From NCBI RefSeq assembly GCF_900110945.1, contig NZ_FOFL01000006.1:124001-188000 (forward strand): 64,000 nt of DNA, read 5' to 3'. The stretch is from Devosia sp. YR412 (GTDB lineage: Bacteria > Pseudomonadota > Alphaproteobacteria > Rhizobiales > Devosiaceae). Each line of letters starts with the position of its first letter. Within the stretch, counting starts at the first letter, position 1. The position numbers and the translations under genes are program-made. Positions 1 to 9,345 of the stretch are shown here, in pieces. The notes beneath the pieces are model-generated. The model ran no database searches. It was not told the origin of the DNA and saw only the letters and a program-made list of their open reading frames with translations.

Positions 1-1
1 G

Positions 2-850
2 ACCATGCTGAGCGCGGGACGGCGGATCGGCTTTGTGGTTGATCAACTGGCCACCAGTCCCGAGGCCATGGTGGCGATCGAGGGGGTGACGCAGGCGTCG
101 CGACCGGCGGGCGACCTGGTGCTGGTGGCGCAGACGCATAGCGATGCCGAACTGGAAGCCGAGCTGATCCGCACCTTTGTCGAACAGCGCGTTTCGGCGC
201 TGGTCTATATGACGATCTTCACCCGCGAAGTGGAGCTGCCGGCGCAGCTGCGGTCGCTGGATATCCCGGTGCTGCTGCTCAATTGCTATACGCCGGACCA
301 GGGCTTTCCGGCCGTCGTGCCGAGCGAGATTGCCGGCGGGCAGCGCAGCACGCGGCATCTGATCGACAAGGGCCATAGGCGCATTGCCACCATTACCGGG
401 GAAATCTGGATGGAGGCGGCGCAGGACCGGCTCAAGGGTTATCGCCGGGCGCTGGCCACCGCCGACATTCCCTATGATCCGGCGCTGGTGATCGAGGGCA
501 ATTGGTCGGCCAGTGCCGGCTATGAGGCGACGCGCCGGCTGCTGGAGCTGGCCGAACCGCCGACGGCGATCTTCTGCCAGAACGACCGGACGGCCATCGG
601 CTGCTATGAGGCACTGAAGGAAGCTGGGCTGCGCATCCCCACCGACATGTCGGTGGTGGGCTATGATGATGAGGAAATCTCGCGGCATCTGCATCCGCGG
701 CTGACCACCTCCATCCTGCCGCATCGGGCCATGGGGCACTGGATCGTCGAGCAGCTGGACGAGGTCTCGCCAAACGGGCGGCGCTATCCGCTGGTCAAGC
801 TGGAATGCCCGCTGGTCGAGCGGGATTCGGTAGCGGCACCAAGGGCCTAG
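2..850 (+). CDS. LacI-family transcriptional regulator, 5' end outside window
   Basis: Sugar-responsive DNA-binding repressor of the LacI family. The frame is already open at the window edge, so the N-terminal helix-turn-helix (roughly 55-60 residues) lies upstream and is not seen. What is visible is the whole periplasmic-binding-protein-like effector domain, opening RRIGFVVDQL and carrying the blocks GHRRIATITG, PPTAIFCQNDR and VVGYDDEE typical of the family. It is a clear paralogue of the convergent gene that follows (same GHRRIA, PPTAIFC and AIGCYEA blocks); the two stop codons are only 3 bases apart. Its place beside a glycoside hydrolase and sugar importer suggests a carbohydrate effector. 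The ligand cannot be told from sequence. Confidence 0.88.
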   Translation, partial: TMLSAGRRIGFVVDQLATSPEAMVAIEGVTQASRPAGDLVLVAQTHSDAELEAELIRTFVEQRVSALVYMTIFTREVELPAQLRSLDIPVLLLNCYTPDQGFPAVVPSEIAGGQRSTRHLIDKGHRRIATITGEIWMEAAQDRLKGYRRALATADIPYDPALVIEGNWSASAGYEATRRLLELAEPPTAIFCQNDRTAIGCYEALKEAGLRIPTDMSVVGYDDEEISRHLHPRLTTSILPHRAMGHWIVEQLDEVSPNGRRYPLVKLECPLVERDSVAAPRA

Positions 851-853
851 GCT

Positions 854-1876
854 CTACTCGCGCAAGGCGGCGATGGAGTCGCGCTCGACCAGTTCGCATT
901 CGAATTTGACCTTTTGCAGCCGCTCGTCCTGATCGGCACCGCTATAGCTGTCGAGCAATTCGGCCACCGCCCAGCGGGCCATTTCGTCGTGCGGCAGGAT
1001 GACTGTCGAGAGCGGCGGATCCATATTGGCGGCGAGGTCTTCATTGTCGAAGCCCATGATGGAGAGGTCCTGCGGGATGGCCATGCCCAGCTTGCGGGCG
1101 GCCTCATAGCACCCGATGGCCATGCGGTCGTTGAAGCAGAAAATGGCCGTGGGCGGATTGGGCAGCGCCAGCAGCGCCGCGGCCCGTTCGCGGCCGGCGC
1201 GAATGCTCCAGCCGCCCTGCTGGACGAGGTCTTCGTCAATGGCGACACCGGCTTCAGCCATGGCCTGGCGATAGCCTTTCTCACGATCGACGGCGGCTTC
1301 GACGAAATACTCGCCGGCCATATGGGCGATGCGGCGATGGCCGGCCTTGAGCAAAGCGCGGGTGGCGGTATAGCCGCCGACGACGTCGCCGGGCACGACG
1401 GAGGGATAGCGGAGCTTCTTCTCAAAGCAATTGAGCAACACCAGCGGCAGTTCAGAAAAGGCTTCGGGGACAGTGACTTGCCGGGTCATCAGCGAGGCAT
1501 AGACAATGCCGATGGTCTTTTGCGCGACCAGCAGATCGATGGCCGCCTGCTCCAGCGCCGGGTCGGAGCGGGTGCAGAAGACGGCGACCGAGACATCCTG
1601 CAGCGCGGCTTCGTCGCGGGCGCCTTCGATGAACTGGGCGGCGAAGGGGGTGGTCGAGACTTCGTCGAGGAAGAGGCCTATGACGCGCTGGCGGCCCTCG
1701 GGGACCGGATGGGCCTTGCCGCGGCGGTAGTTCAGCGCCTCGGCCGATTCCAGCACGCGGCGCCGTGTTGCGCGGGAAATGCGGGCATTGGCGACGCCGT
1801 TGAGCACCAGGGAGACGGTGGCCTGGGACACGCCGGCCAGCTCGGCCACGTCCACCATGGTTGCGCGTTTTTCCAC
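854..1876 (-). CDS. LacI-family transcriptional regulator
   Basis: Complete LacI-type repressor of about 340 residues. The N-terminal helix-turn-helix is MVDVAELAGVSQATVSLVLN followed by the hinge; the effector domain carries GHRRIAHMAGE, PPTAIFCFNDR and IMGFDNED. I chose the GTG at 1876 (VEKRATMVDV) because it gives the usual family length; a GTG at 1915 and the ATG at 1858 are alternatives, and no strong ribosome-binding site decides. It is divergent from the family 2 glycoside hydrolase across a short AT-rich gap, the usual position of a local repressor, so I infer that it controls the hydrolase and the transporter behind it. It is paralogous to the regulator ending at 850. Confidence 0.88.
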   Translation of the reverse strand: MEKRATMVDVAELAGVSQATVSLVLNGVANARISRATRRRVLESAEALNYRRGKAHPVPEGRQRVIGLFLDEVSTTPFAAQFIEGARDEAALQDVSVAVFCTRSDPALEQAAIDLLVAQKTIGIVYASLMTRQVTVPEAFSELPLVLLNCFEKKLRYPSVVPGDVVGGYTATRALLKAGHRRIAHMAGEYFVEAAVDREKGYRQAMAEAGVAIDEDLVQQGGWSIRAGRERAAALLALPNPPTAIFCFNDRMAIGCYEAARKLGMAIPQDLSIMGFDNEDLAANMDPPLSTVILPHDEMARWAVAELLDSYSGADQDERLQKVKFECELVERDSIAALRE

Positions 1877-1915
1877 CCTGTAACCAGCTCCCGATCCGTC
1901 ACTATCGGTTAGCAC

Positions 1916-2016
1916 ACTGTTGGCATTGACGTCACCAGATGATCCCCACTTGCCATCGTCCAGCGCCCGCCCTATGGTGATAAATATATAACTAATATTG
2001 CTTGGGAGGGCACGGA
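1916..2016. promoter_or_regulatory. Divergent control region, LacI gene / glycoside hydrolase
   Basis: AT-rich gap in otherwise GC-rich DNA. It holds a small dyad AATAT-N7-ATATT (1983-1999) and -10-like TATAAC/TAATAT hexamers just before the hydrolase ribosome-binding site. No textbook LacI-type operator is obvious. Assignment as the divergent promoter region is inferred from position and base composition. Confidence 0.5.
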
Positions 2017-4806
2017 ATGGCGCAGCCAGATCTGACGCAGGGCGGCACGGTAGAATCGGGTGCTCGTCACCATCAGTCGCTGGATGGCGTCTGGCAGTTC
2101 AGCCACGAGAACGGCGCCTGGCGCGAAGCGCAGGTGCCCAATCCATGGCAGGCCGAATTCGCCGACCTGGTCGATGCCAGCGGCAGCGCCGTCTACAAGC
2201 GCAGCTTTACCCTGCCCCAGAACTGGTCCGAGCAGGAAGTGGCGATCAAGTTCGGCGCCGTCAGCTATTTCTCCGAAGTCAGCGTCAACGGCCAGGTCGT
2301 TGGCAGCCATGAAGGCGGCTATCTGCCGTTCGAATTCGTACTACCCAAGGCGCTGCTCAAGGCCGAGAACGAGGTGGAAGTCCGTGTCGTGCTGCCGACC
2401 GGCGACCATACGCTGTACCCCGACTATCCCTTTGCCGAGACGCCGCATGGCAAGCAGAGCTGGTATGGCCCGCTCGGCGGCATCTGGCAGTCGGTGACGC
2501 TCGAGGCGCGCGACACCCGCCATGTCGAGCATGTCGCCATCACCGCCGGCATGGATGGCCAGTTCTCCGCCGTGCTGGAAACCAGTGCTGCCGGGCAAGA
2601 GGCACGCATTGAAATCCGCGCCGCCGATGGCACGGTCGTGGCCGAAACCACCCTGCCCCTGACCGGCAAGGATACCGCCAGCCTTTCGGTCGCCGCGCCA
2701 AAGCTCTGGTCGATCGAAGAGCCGAACCTCTACACGCTGGTGGTTTCTATTGTGGCCGATGGCAAGGTCGTCGATAGCCATGTCGAGGCCTTCGGCTTCC
2801 GCACGGTGGAAACGCGCGACGGCAAGATCCTGCTCAATGGCAAGCCGGTCTATATGCGCGCCGCGCTCGACCAGGACTATTATCCGGACGGCATCTGCAC
2901 CCCGCCATCACTGGAGTTCCTCGAAGATCAGGCCCGCAAGGCCAAGCATCTCGGGCTCAATACGCTGCGCTGCCACATCAAGGTGCCGGACCCGCGCTAC
3001 CACGACGTTGCGGACCGCTTTGGCCTGCTGGTCTGGACCGAAATTCCCAACGTCCAAATCATGACCGAGAAGTCGGCGCAGCGCCTGCGCGATACGATGG
3101 AAGGCATTTTGCGCCGCGACGGCAATCATCCGTCGATCGTCTGCTGGACCATTATCAACGAGGACTGGGGCACGCGCACGGTCGAGAATGCCGACCATCG
3201 CCAGTGGCTCAAGGACACCTATGATTGGCTCAAGGCCCTCGACCCCAGCCGTATGGTGGTCGACAATTCGGCCTGCTTCCCCAATTTTCACGTCAAGACC
3301 GACCTCAACGACTATCACTATTACCGCTCGGTGCCCGAACGCCGCCAGGAATGGGACGACATCACCGCCCAGTTCGCAGCCGGTGCCGACTGGACCTATT
3401 CGACGCTGGGCGATGCCGAGCGGCTCGGCGACGAACCGCTGATCGTTTCCGAATTCGGCGTCTGGGGCCTGCCCGATCCGGCCAAGCTGCGCGAAGCGGA
3501 TGGCAGTGAGCCTTTCTGGTTCGAGACCGGCGCCAGCTGGGGCGATGGCGTTGCGCTGCCGCATGGCATCGAGCGGCGCTTCCAGGCGCTGAACCTGAGC
3601 AAAACCTTCGGCGATTTCGCCAGCTTCATCACTGCGGTGCAGTGGTACCAGTTCAACAATCTCAAATATGAGATCGAGGTGATGCGCGCCCATGACTCGA
3701 TCATGGGCTATGTCATCACCGAGCTGACCGATGTGCATTGGGAAGCCAATGGGCTGATGGATATCAAGCGCAATCCGCGCGTCTTCCATGATGTGTTCGG
3801 CCAGATCAACGCCGATATCGTCATCGTGCCCAAGCCCGAACGCTATGCCGCCAAATCGGGCGAGACATTGGGCGTGGCGCTGGCCGTCGCCACTGGCGGC
3901 GCCGAGATTGGCGCAGGGGCTGAACTGGTGTGGTCCGGCGATGTGTCGGGTCGCGTCGCGGTCCCCGCCACCTCCTATGTAACGACGGTCGATCTTGGCC
4001 GCCAGGCGTTTGTCCTGCCGCAGACCGACAGCAATCGCACCCTGCATATCGACTTCACCCTGCAGCAGGGCGGCACGGTGCTGGCCCGCAATTCCATCGC
4101 GATTTCGCTGTTTGCCCTGCGCAAGAGCCAGGGCCTGCCCAAGCTGGCCGCTCCCGATGCCAAGCTCGCGAGCTTTGTCTCCGGCCTCGGCTATCAGGTG
4201 GTCGATGCCGCGGCGGCCGATATCGTCGTCGTGCATGCGCTGGATGCCGGCGATATCGAGGCGATGCGCGAATCTGGCCGCAAATATCTGGTGCTGGCCG
4301 ATGGTTCGGTCAAAACCCACCGTAATCTGCGCGTCGATATTCCGGCCGGCGAGGCACCCTATCGCGCCATGATTGCCGATGAGCGCAACCTGCCGGTCGG
4401 CATCGACCAGCAATTGCCCGGCATGGGCCTGGTCGATCGCGACAGCAATATCTGGCGGGGCGACTGGATTGCCGGCTTCTCCTGGATCCGTCGCGAAGGC
4501 GCTTTTGCCGATCTGCCGGGCGGTCCGCTGCTCGACCTCTCCTATGACAATGTGGTGCCGCATCACGTGCTGACCGGCTTCCGCACCTGGGAATATGGCA
4601 GCACGGTCAAGGCCGGCCTTGTTGTAGGCTGGTGCCACAAGCCCGGCGCGCTGATTGCCGAGCGGCAGGTTGGGCGTGGCGGCGTGGTGGCCACGACCTT
4701 CCGGCTGACCAATGAAGCGCCGGGTGCTGATCCGGTCGCCGCGGCCCTGTTCGATGCCCTGGTGGTGACGGCGGGCGAATTGCCCGTCGACGGTCCGAAG
4801 GGATGA
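2017..4806 (+). CDS. Glycoside hydrolase family 2 protein (beta-galactosidase/glucuronidase-like)
   Basis: Cytoplasmic beta-glycosidase of about 929 residues; no signal peptide is seen. Domains in order: sugar-binding jelly roll (about 20-170), immunoglobulin-like domain (about 170-270), TIM barrel (about 270-590) and a long C-terminal extension. Family catalytic residues are present: acid/base Glu382 in IINEDWG and nucleophile Glu479 in VSEFGVWG. An upstream TTG at 2002 is in frame, but the start is more likely the ATG at 2017, because the Shine-Dalgarno GGGAGGG (2004-2010) lies 6 bases before it and inside the TTG-started version. It heads the transporter genes downstream, so it probably cleaves the oligosaccharide or glycoside they import. 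Exact substrate is unknown. Confidence 0.85.
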   Translation: MAQPDLTQGGTVESGARHHQSLDGVWQFSHENGAWREAQVPNPWQAEFADLVDASGSAVYKRSFTLPQNWSEQEVAIKFGAVSYFSEVSVNGQVVGSHEGGYLPFEFVLPKALLKAENEVEVRVVLPTGDHTLYPDYPFAETPHGKQSWYGPLGGIWQSVTLEARDTRHVEHVAITAGMDGQFSAVLETSAAGQEARIEIRAADGTVVAETTLPLTGKDTASLSVAAPKLWSIEEPNLYTLVVSIVADGKVVDSHVEAFGFRTVETRDGKILLNGKPVYMRAALDQDYYPDGICTPPSLEFLEDQARKAKHLGLNTLRCHIKVPDPRYHDVADRFGLLVWTEIPNVQIMTEKSAQRLRDTMEGILRRDGNHPSIVCWTIINEDWGTRTVENADHRQWLKDTYDWLKALDPSRMVVDNSACFPNFHVKTDLNDYHYYRSVPERRQEWDDITAQFAAGADWTYSTLGDAERLGDEPLIVSEFGVWGLPDPAKLREADGSEPFWFETGASWGDGVALPHGIERRFQALNLSKTFGDFASFITAVQWYQFNNLKYEIEVMRAHDSIMGYVITELTDVHWEANGLMDIKRNPRVFHDVFGQINADIVIVPKPERYAAKSGETLGVALAVATGGAEIGAGAELVWSGDVSGRVAVPATSYVTTVDLGRQAFVLPQTDSNRTLHIDFTLQQGGTVLARNSIAISLFALRKSQGLPKLAAPDAKLASFVSGLGYQVVDAAAADIVVVHALDAGDIEAMRESGRKYLVLADGSVKTHRNLRVDIPAGEAPYRAMIADERNLPVGIDQQLPGMGLVDRDSNIWRGDWIAGFSWIRREGAFADLPGGPLLDLSYDNVVPHHVLTGFRTWEYGSTVKAGLVVGWCHKPGALIAERQVGRGGVVATTFRLTNEAPGADPVAAALFDALVVTAGELPVDGPKG

Positions 4807-4970
4807 TCGCCGTCACAACCATATCATAAAATGTGATTGTTATCGTATTTTGTTGATTTGGATTGACTTAGCCGATCTAATAATCTGAATAGTAATATAA
4901 ATGGAGGGGAAAGGGCCGCAGAGCCACCCCCTCCGAGACGTCAGGGCCAGGGCCCGGCAGAGGAGAAGCA
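4807..4970 (+). promoter_or_regulatory. AT-rich gap before the sugar transporter genes
   Basis: 164-base gap with a strongly AT-rich stretch (about 4825-4900) that differs from the flanking DNA and contains several TTGAnn and TAATAT-like hexamers. It ends in a good ribosome-binding site (GAGGAG) before the ATPase gene. Probably a second promoter for the transporter; no clean operator was identified. Confidence 0.4.
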
Positions 4971-6056
4971 ATGTCCGATATCGTCCTCAAAGAGGTCAGC
5001 AAGTCCTATGGCGCCGTGAGCGTGCTGGACAAGGTGTCCATGCATATCCAGTCGGGCGAGTTCATTGTCTTCCTCGGACCATCGGGCTGCGGCAAGTCCA
5101 CCCTGCTGCGCATGATCGCCGGCCTTGAAGAGTGCAATGACGGCGAAATCTTCATTGGCGGCGAGCGCGTCGACCAATTGCCGCCCAACCAGCGCGGCGT
5201 CGCCATGGTGTTCCAGAATTATGCGCTCTATCCGCATATGACGGTGCGCGACAACATGTCGTTCGGCCTGGAGAACGTGAAGACACCCAAGGCCGAAATC
5301 ACCCGCCGGGTGGAAGACGCGGCCCGCATGCTCGAAATCACCCAGCTGCTCGATCGCAAGCCGGCCCAGCTTTCGGGTGGCCAGCGCCAGCGCGTCGCCA
5401 TCGGCCGCGCCATCGTGCGCGACCCCAAGGCATTCCTGCTCGACGAGCCGCTGTCCAACCTCGACGCCGGCCTGCGCGTCCGCACCCGGCTCGAGCTGGC
5501 GCAGCTGCACAATCGCATCAAGGCGACGATGATCTTCGTCACCCATGACCAGATCGAAGCCATGACGCTGGCCACGCGCATCGTGGTGATGAACAACAAG
5601 AAGATCGAGCAGATCGGTACGCCGATGGAAATCTATGCTCGACCGGCAACGCGGTTCGTCGCCAGCTTCGTCGGCTCGCCAGCGATGAATTTCGTGCCGG
5701 TGGCCGCAGTCAGCGATGTGGGTGGCAAGGCCGCCATCACCTTCGCGGGCCAGCAGCCGGTGCAGACGGCCGTGCCAGTGGCCGGCCTGCCGACAGGCAA
5801 CCTGACGCTGGGCATTCGTGCCGAAGCGGCGCGCATCACCCATGACGGCACGGGCATCAAGGGCGTCGCCGATGTGATCGAGCGCCTGGGCGAACGCACG
5901 CTGGTCTATACCAAGCTGCTCGACGGCACGATCCTCGTGGCCGAGGACGAGGGCATCTCGACGATCCAGCCCGGCGACAATGTCAGCATCGCGCTCGACG
6001 GCAATGCCGCCATCGTCTTCGACGCGGCCGGCAAGGCATTTCACGCCGCCGTCTAG
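4971..6056 (+). CDS. Sugar ABC transporter ATP-binding protein (UgpC/MsmK type)
   Basis: Energises sugar import at the inner membrane. 361 residues with Walker A GPSGCGKST (36-44), Q-loop in VFQNYALYPHM, signature LSGGQRQR, Walker B AFLLDEPLSNLD and switch His in FVTHDQ, then the C-terminal TOBE-type regulatory domain typical of the CUT1 (MalK/UgpC) class. An AGAGGAGAAGCA ribosome-binding region precedes the ATG. The binding protein and two MalF/MalG-type permeases follow on the same strand, so this is the ATPase of that importer; enzymes of this class are often shared by several importers. Confidence 0.92.
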   Translation: MSDIVLKEVSKSYGAVSVLDKVSMHIQSGEFIVFLGPSGCGKSTLLRMIAGLEECNDGEIFIGGERVDQLPPNQRGVAMVFQNYALYPHMTVRDNMSFGLENVKTPKAEITRRVEDAARMLEITQLLDRKPAQLSGGQRQRVAIGRAIVRDPKAFLLDEPLSNLDAGLRVRTRLELAQLHNRIKATMIFVTHDQIEAMTLATRIVVMNNKKIEQIGTPMEIYARPATRFVASFVGSPAMNFVPVAAVSDVGGKAAITFAGQQPVQTAVPVAGLPTGNLTLGIRAEAARITHDGTGIKGVADVIERLGERTLVYTKLLDGTILVAEDEGISTIQPGDNVSIALDGNAAIVFDAAGKAFHAAV

Positions 6057-6122
6057 CGGCATCGCAATATCGGGACAGAGCGCGACAAGCGCCACACCGC
6101 AATGGTGAGCCCCTCAGAGGAA

Positions 6123-6150
6123 TTCAGCACTGCTCCAGCAGTGATCTGAA
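6123..6150 (+). other. Stem-loop upstream of the binding-protein gene
   Basis: TTCAG-CACTGCT cc AGCAGTG-AT-CTGAA forms a near-continuous hairpin about 80 bases before the binding-protein start. No T-run follows, so it is not a classical terminator; an mRNA-processing or stabilising role is possible. Confidence 0.4.
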
Positions 6151-6228
6151 CACTGGCGCGGATCGCATCGCCGGCGAGCCGCAATGCCGAGGAATGGCGC
6201 TGGGGACAACCCCCAAGGGAGGACGAAC

Positions 6229-7506
6229 GTGAAGACTTTTTTCAAGATCGCCATGCTGTCGACCGCATTGCTGTCGATTGGCGCTGCGCAGGCTGCGGAA
6301 GACGTGGTCTGGTGGGACTTTCTGAGCGGTGGTGACGGCGTCCGCATGAAGGCGCTGATCGAGCAGTTCAACACCGAACATGCTGGCGAGATCACGATCC
6401 AGCCGACGACGCTCGAATGGGGCACCCCGTTCTACACCAAGGTGCAGACCTCGGCCGCCATCGGCGAAGGTCCTGACGTCATGACCTATCACCTGTCGCG
6501 CGTGCCACTCGGGGTTGCCTCGGGAGCCCTGGCCCCGATCAGCGCCGAAGACCTCAGCAGCGTCGGCCTCAGCGGCGACGTGTTCGCCCCGGCCAACTGG
6601 GAAGCCGGCCAGAGCGAAGGCGCGCAGTATGCCGTGCCGTTCGATATCCACTCGATCATCCTCTACTACAACAAGGACAAGCTGGCTGAAGCTGGTCTGC
6701 TCGATGCGAATGGCCTGCCGACCGGCCTCGATGGCGCCGAGAACTTCACCGCTGCTCTCGAAAAGCTGAAGGCCGGCTCGGAATATCCGCTGTCGCTGCA
6801 GACCTCGGGCGACGGTACCCCATGGCGCGTGTTCTACTCGCTGTTCGGCCAGCAGGACGGCACCTTCCTCGCTGAAGACGGCACCTTCTTCCCTGATGAA
6901 AGCATCCCGAAGGCCGTCAAGGCCGTCGAGACCATGGCCAGCTGGGTTGAAGGCGGCTACGCCCCTGCCCTGACCGAATATGAAGGCTCGGTTGCCCTGT
7001 TCACCTCGGGTGAATCGGCTCTCCACCTCAATGGCGTGTGGGAAGTCCCCACCATGGCTGACCTCGCTGCCAAGGGCGAGCTGGGCTTTGAATGGGGCGC
7101 TGTCGCTGTCCCGACCTTCTTTGACCATCCCGCCACCTGGGCTGACTCGCATGGCTTTGCCATTCCGAACAATGTCGGCAAAGAAATGACCCCCGAGAAG
7201 AAGGCTGCCGTTCTGGAAGTCATCTCCTGGATGAACAAGAACTCGCTCGCCTGGGCCAATGCCGGCCATATCCCGGCCTATACCCCGACTCGCGAAAGCG
7301 AAGAGTTCAAGACCATGCAGCCCAACGCCACCTATTCGGTGCTGGCTGACACGGCCGTGTTCGATCCGAAGTCGGTTCTCGCTGGCGTGGCTTCGCCTGT
7401 CTACGACGCCGTGGCCAACTATATCAGCCCCGCCATGAACGGCGAGCTGGGTGCCCAGGAAGCCATCGACGAGATGAAGGCCGACCTGCAGGACCAGGCC
7501 GACTAA
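6229..7506 (+). CDS. Extracellular sugar-binding protein (family 1) of ABC importer
   Basis: Periplasmic receptor that delivers a carbohydrate to the MalF/MalG-type permeases downstream. About 425 residues. I place the start at GTG 6229 (MKTFFKIAMLST), because AAGGGAGGA sits 5 bases upstream and this yields a clean signal peptide ending near AQAAED; the longer frame from 6184 would spoil it. The mature part has the family 1 solute-binding pattern (VVWWDFLSGGD, GEGPDVMTYHL, ESALHLNGVWE, PAYTPTRESEEF). Coding sequence uses noticeably more GCT/CTC codons than the neighbours, as expected for a highly expressed receptor. A strong hairpin follows its stop. Confidence 0.92.
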   Translation: MKTFFKIAMLSTALLSIGAAQAAEDVVWWDFLSGGDGVRMKALIEQFNTEHAGEITIQPTTLEWGTPFYTKVQTSAAIGEGPDVMTYHLSRVPLGVASGALAPISAEDLSSVGLSGDVFAPANWEAGQSEGAQYAVPFDIHSIILYYNKDKLAEAGLLDANGLPTGLDGAENFTAALEKLKAGSEYPLSLQTSGDGTPWRVFYSLFGQQDGTFLAEDGTFFPDESIPKAVKAVETMASWVEGGYAPALTEYEGSVALFTSGESALHLNGVWEVPTMADLAAKGELGFEWGAVAVPTFFDHPATWADSHGFAIPNNVGKEMTPEKKAAVLEVISWMNKNSLAWANAGHIPAYTPTRESEEFKTMQPNATYSVLADTAVFDPKSVLAGVASPVYDAVANYISPAMNGELGAQEAIDEMKADLQDQAD

Positions 7507-7517
7507 TAACGATCAAA

Positions 7518-7543
7518 GGTCCGGCGGTATGGCCCGCCGGACC
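7518..7543 (+). other. Intercistronic stem-loop after the binding-protein gene
   Basis: Perfect 10-bp stem GGTCCGGCGG / CCGCCGGACC with loop TATGGC, between binding protein and first permease. No T-tract follows. Such hairpins behind binding-protein genes (compare malE-malF) protect the upstream mRNA and lower permease expression; that role is inferred here. Confidence 0.6.
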
Positions 7544-7565
7544 CATTCTTTGAGGCGGGAACACC

Positions 7566-8444
7566 ATGCTTAGGAATCATTCACGCGAGACGGCAGTCGC
7601 GCTCCTCTTCGTACTGCCATTCGTCTTGATCTATGGCGTGCTGTTCCTGTGGCCGACCGTGCAGATGGTGCTGCTCAGCTTCACCGATGCGCCGCTGATC
7701 GGGCCGGGCAAGTGGATCGGCATCGAGAATTATGTCGAGATGTTCGACGACCGGCGCTTCTGGACCTCGGTGCGCAATACCGCCTATTTCGTCGCGCTGA
7801 CGGTGATCCCCAATACCCTGATCGGCCTGGCCATCGCCATGATGGTGTCGCGCCTCAAGGGCTGGCAGCAGAGCATTATTCTGGCGATGTTCTTCCTGCC
7901 CTATATCCTGCCGGTGTCGGTGGTCTATCGCATCTGGAACTGGATGTTCAATCTGCAGTTCGGCATCATGCAGTATCCGCTGACCTGGATTTTCGGCGAG
8001 GCAACGCCGGTGTTCCGCACGCAGTGGATGTTCATGCCGGCCGTGGCCTTTGTCACCATCTGGTGGACCTGCGGCTTCAATATCCTGCTGTTCCTGTCCG
8101 GCCTGCGCTCGATCTCGACCGATATCTATGAAGCCGCAGCGCTCGACAATGCCAGCCGCTGGACCATTTTCCGCCGCATCACCTGGCCACTGATCTGGCC
8201 GGTGACGGCGCTGGTGCTGACCATCCAGCTGATCCTGCAGCTCAAGATTTTCGACCAGGTCTATCTCTTCGTGCAGGGCGGGCGACCCGACCCTTCGATG
8301 GTGCTGGTGCAATATATCTACAACCAGGCCTTCCAGAAGAACGAAGGCGGCTATGCCGCGGCCGTCTCGGTGGCGCTGTTTGTCATCGTCATCGTCTTCT
8401 CCGTCCTGCAGTTCCAGTTCCTTCGTGCCCGAGGTGAAAAATGA
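7566..8444 (+). CDS. Sugar ABC transporter permease (MalF/UgpA type)
   Basis: Inner-membrane permease subunit, 292 residues, with six predicted hydrophobic segments starting at AVALLFVLPFVLIYGVLFLW. The cytoplasmic coupling loop (EAA motif) reads YEAAALDNASRWTIFRRITWP, the docking site for the ATPase. The ATG follows GAGGCGGGAACACC. The gene overlaps the next permease by four bases (ATGA), so the two subunits are translationally coupled and expected to form a heterodimer. Confidence 0.93.
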   Translation: MLRNHSRETAVALLFVLPFVLIYGVLFLWPTVQMVLLSFTDAPLIGPGKWIGIENYVEMFDDRRFWTSVRNTAYFVALTVIPNTLIGLAIAMMVSRLKGWQQSIILAMFFLPYILPVSVVYRIWNWMFNLQFGIMQYPLTWIFGEATPVFRTQWMFMPAVAFVTIWWTCGFNILLFLSGLRSISTDIYEAAALDNASRWTIFRRITWPLIWPVTALVLTIQLILQLKIFDQVYLFVQGGRPDPSMVLVQYIYNQAFQKNEGGYAAAVSVALFVIVIVFSVLQFQFLRARGEK

Positions 8445-9334
8445 GCGTCGCTGAAAGCCGCAATCCCGACCTCGCTGCTACGCAGGCGCCAGCCAAAATG
8501 CGGACCATGAAGGCGCTCGATATCGGTGGACTGATCCTGACGCTGATCACGGTCATCTTCGCCGTGCTCTGGGCTTTCCCGATCTATTGGGGCGTCATCA
8601 CCTCGCTCAAGCCCGAGTCGCAGGTGATCGCCAAGACGGTGGAATTCCTGCCGCGCACCTGGACGATCGAGGCCTATTGGCAGGTGCTGGTCAATACGAT
8701 GATCGGCCGCTGGTACATCAACTCGCTGATCACCTCGCTGGGCGTCACCGCCATCACGCTGGCCACTTCGGCGCTGACCGCCTATGCGCTGTCGCAGCTG
8801 CGGTTTCCGGGCCGGCTGGTGCTGTGGTACCTGATCCTGGCCAGTTTCATGGTTCCGCTGACCGCGCTGATCGTCAACCACTTCATCCTGATGGCGCAGT
8901 TGCAGCTGATCAACAACTGGATGGGCGTCATCCTGCCCCAGCTGATCCACCCGGTGGTGATCATCGTCTACAAGAACTTCTTTGACTCGGTGCCCAAGGA
9001 ATATCGCGAAGCCGCCAAGATGGATTCGGCCAGCGAATGGCGCATCTTCTCGCGCATTTACCTACCGATGAACTGGGGCGTCACCACGGCTCTGGCTATC
9101 GTCACCTTCATCGGCGCCTGGAACAACTTCCTCTGGCCGTTCCTCGCGGTGTCGAAGCCCGAGATGATGAACGTGGCCGTCGGCATCACCCAGGTCAACG
9201 ACGCCTTTGGCGTGCAATATGCCCGCGAACTGGCTGCTGCTATCCTCGCTGCTTTGCTGGTTGCCGTGCTCTACCTGATCTTCCAGCGCCGCGTCACCCA
9301 GGCCATCATGCTGTCGGCCGGGGTCAAGGGCTAA
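8441..9334 (+). CDS. Sugar ABC transporter permease (MalG/UgpE type)
   Basis: Second membrane subunit of the importer, 297 residues. A polar N-terminus of about 30 residues precedes the first membrane helix (GGLILTLITVIFAVLWAFPIYW); the EAA coupling loop is YREAAKMDSASEWRIFSRIYLP, as in MalG-like permeases. Start is the ATG overlapping the preceding stop. The gene ends 11 bases from the convergent CcdA-like gene with no visible terminator hairpin in the gap. Confidence 0.93.
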   Translation: MSVAESRNPDLAATQAPAKMRTMKALDIGGLILTLITVIFAVLWAFPIYWGVITSLKPESQVIAKTVEFLPRTWTIEAYWQVLVNTMIGRWYINSLITSLGVTAITLATSALTAYALSQLRFPGRLVLWYLILASFMVPLTALIVNHFILMAQLQLINNWMGVILPQLIHPVVIIVYKNFFDSVPKEYREAAKMDSASEWRIFSRIYLPMNWGVTTALAIVTFIGAWNNFLWPFLAVSKPEMMNVAVGITQVNDAFGVQYARELAAAILAALLVAVLYLIFQRRVTQAIMLSAGVKG

Positions 9335-9345
9335 GGCCCAACGCT

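Noticed and set aside
2908-4638. 576-codon open frame opposite the glycoside hydrolase
   Set aside because: Shadow frame without a ribosome site; sense strand has both catalytic Glu motifs.
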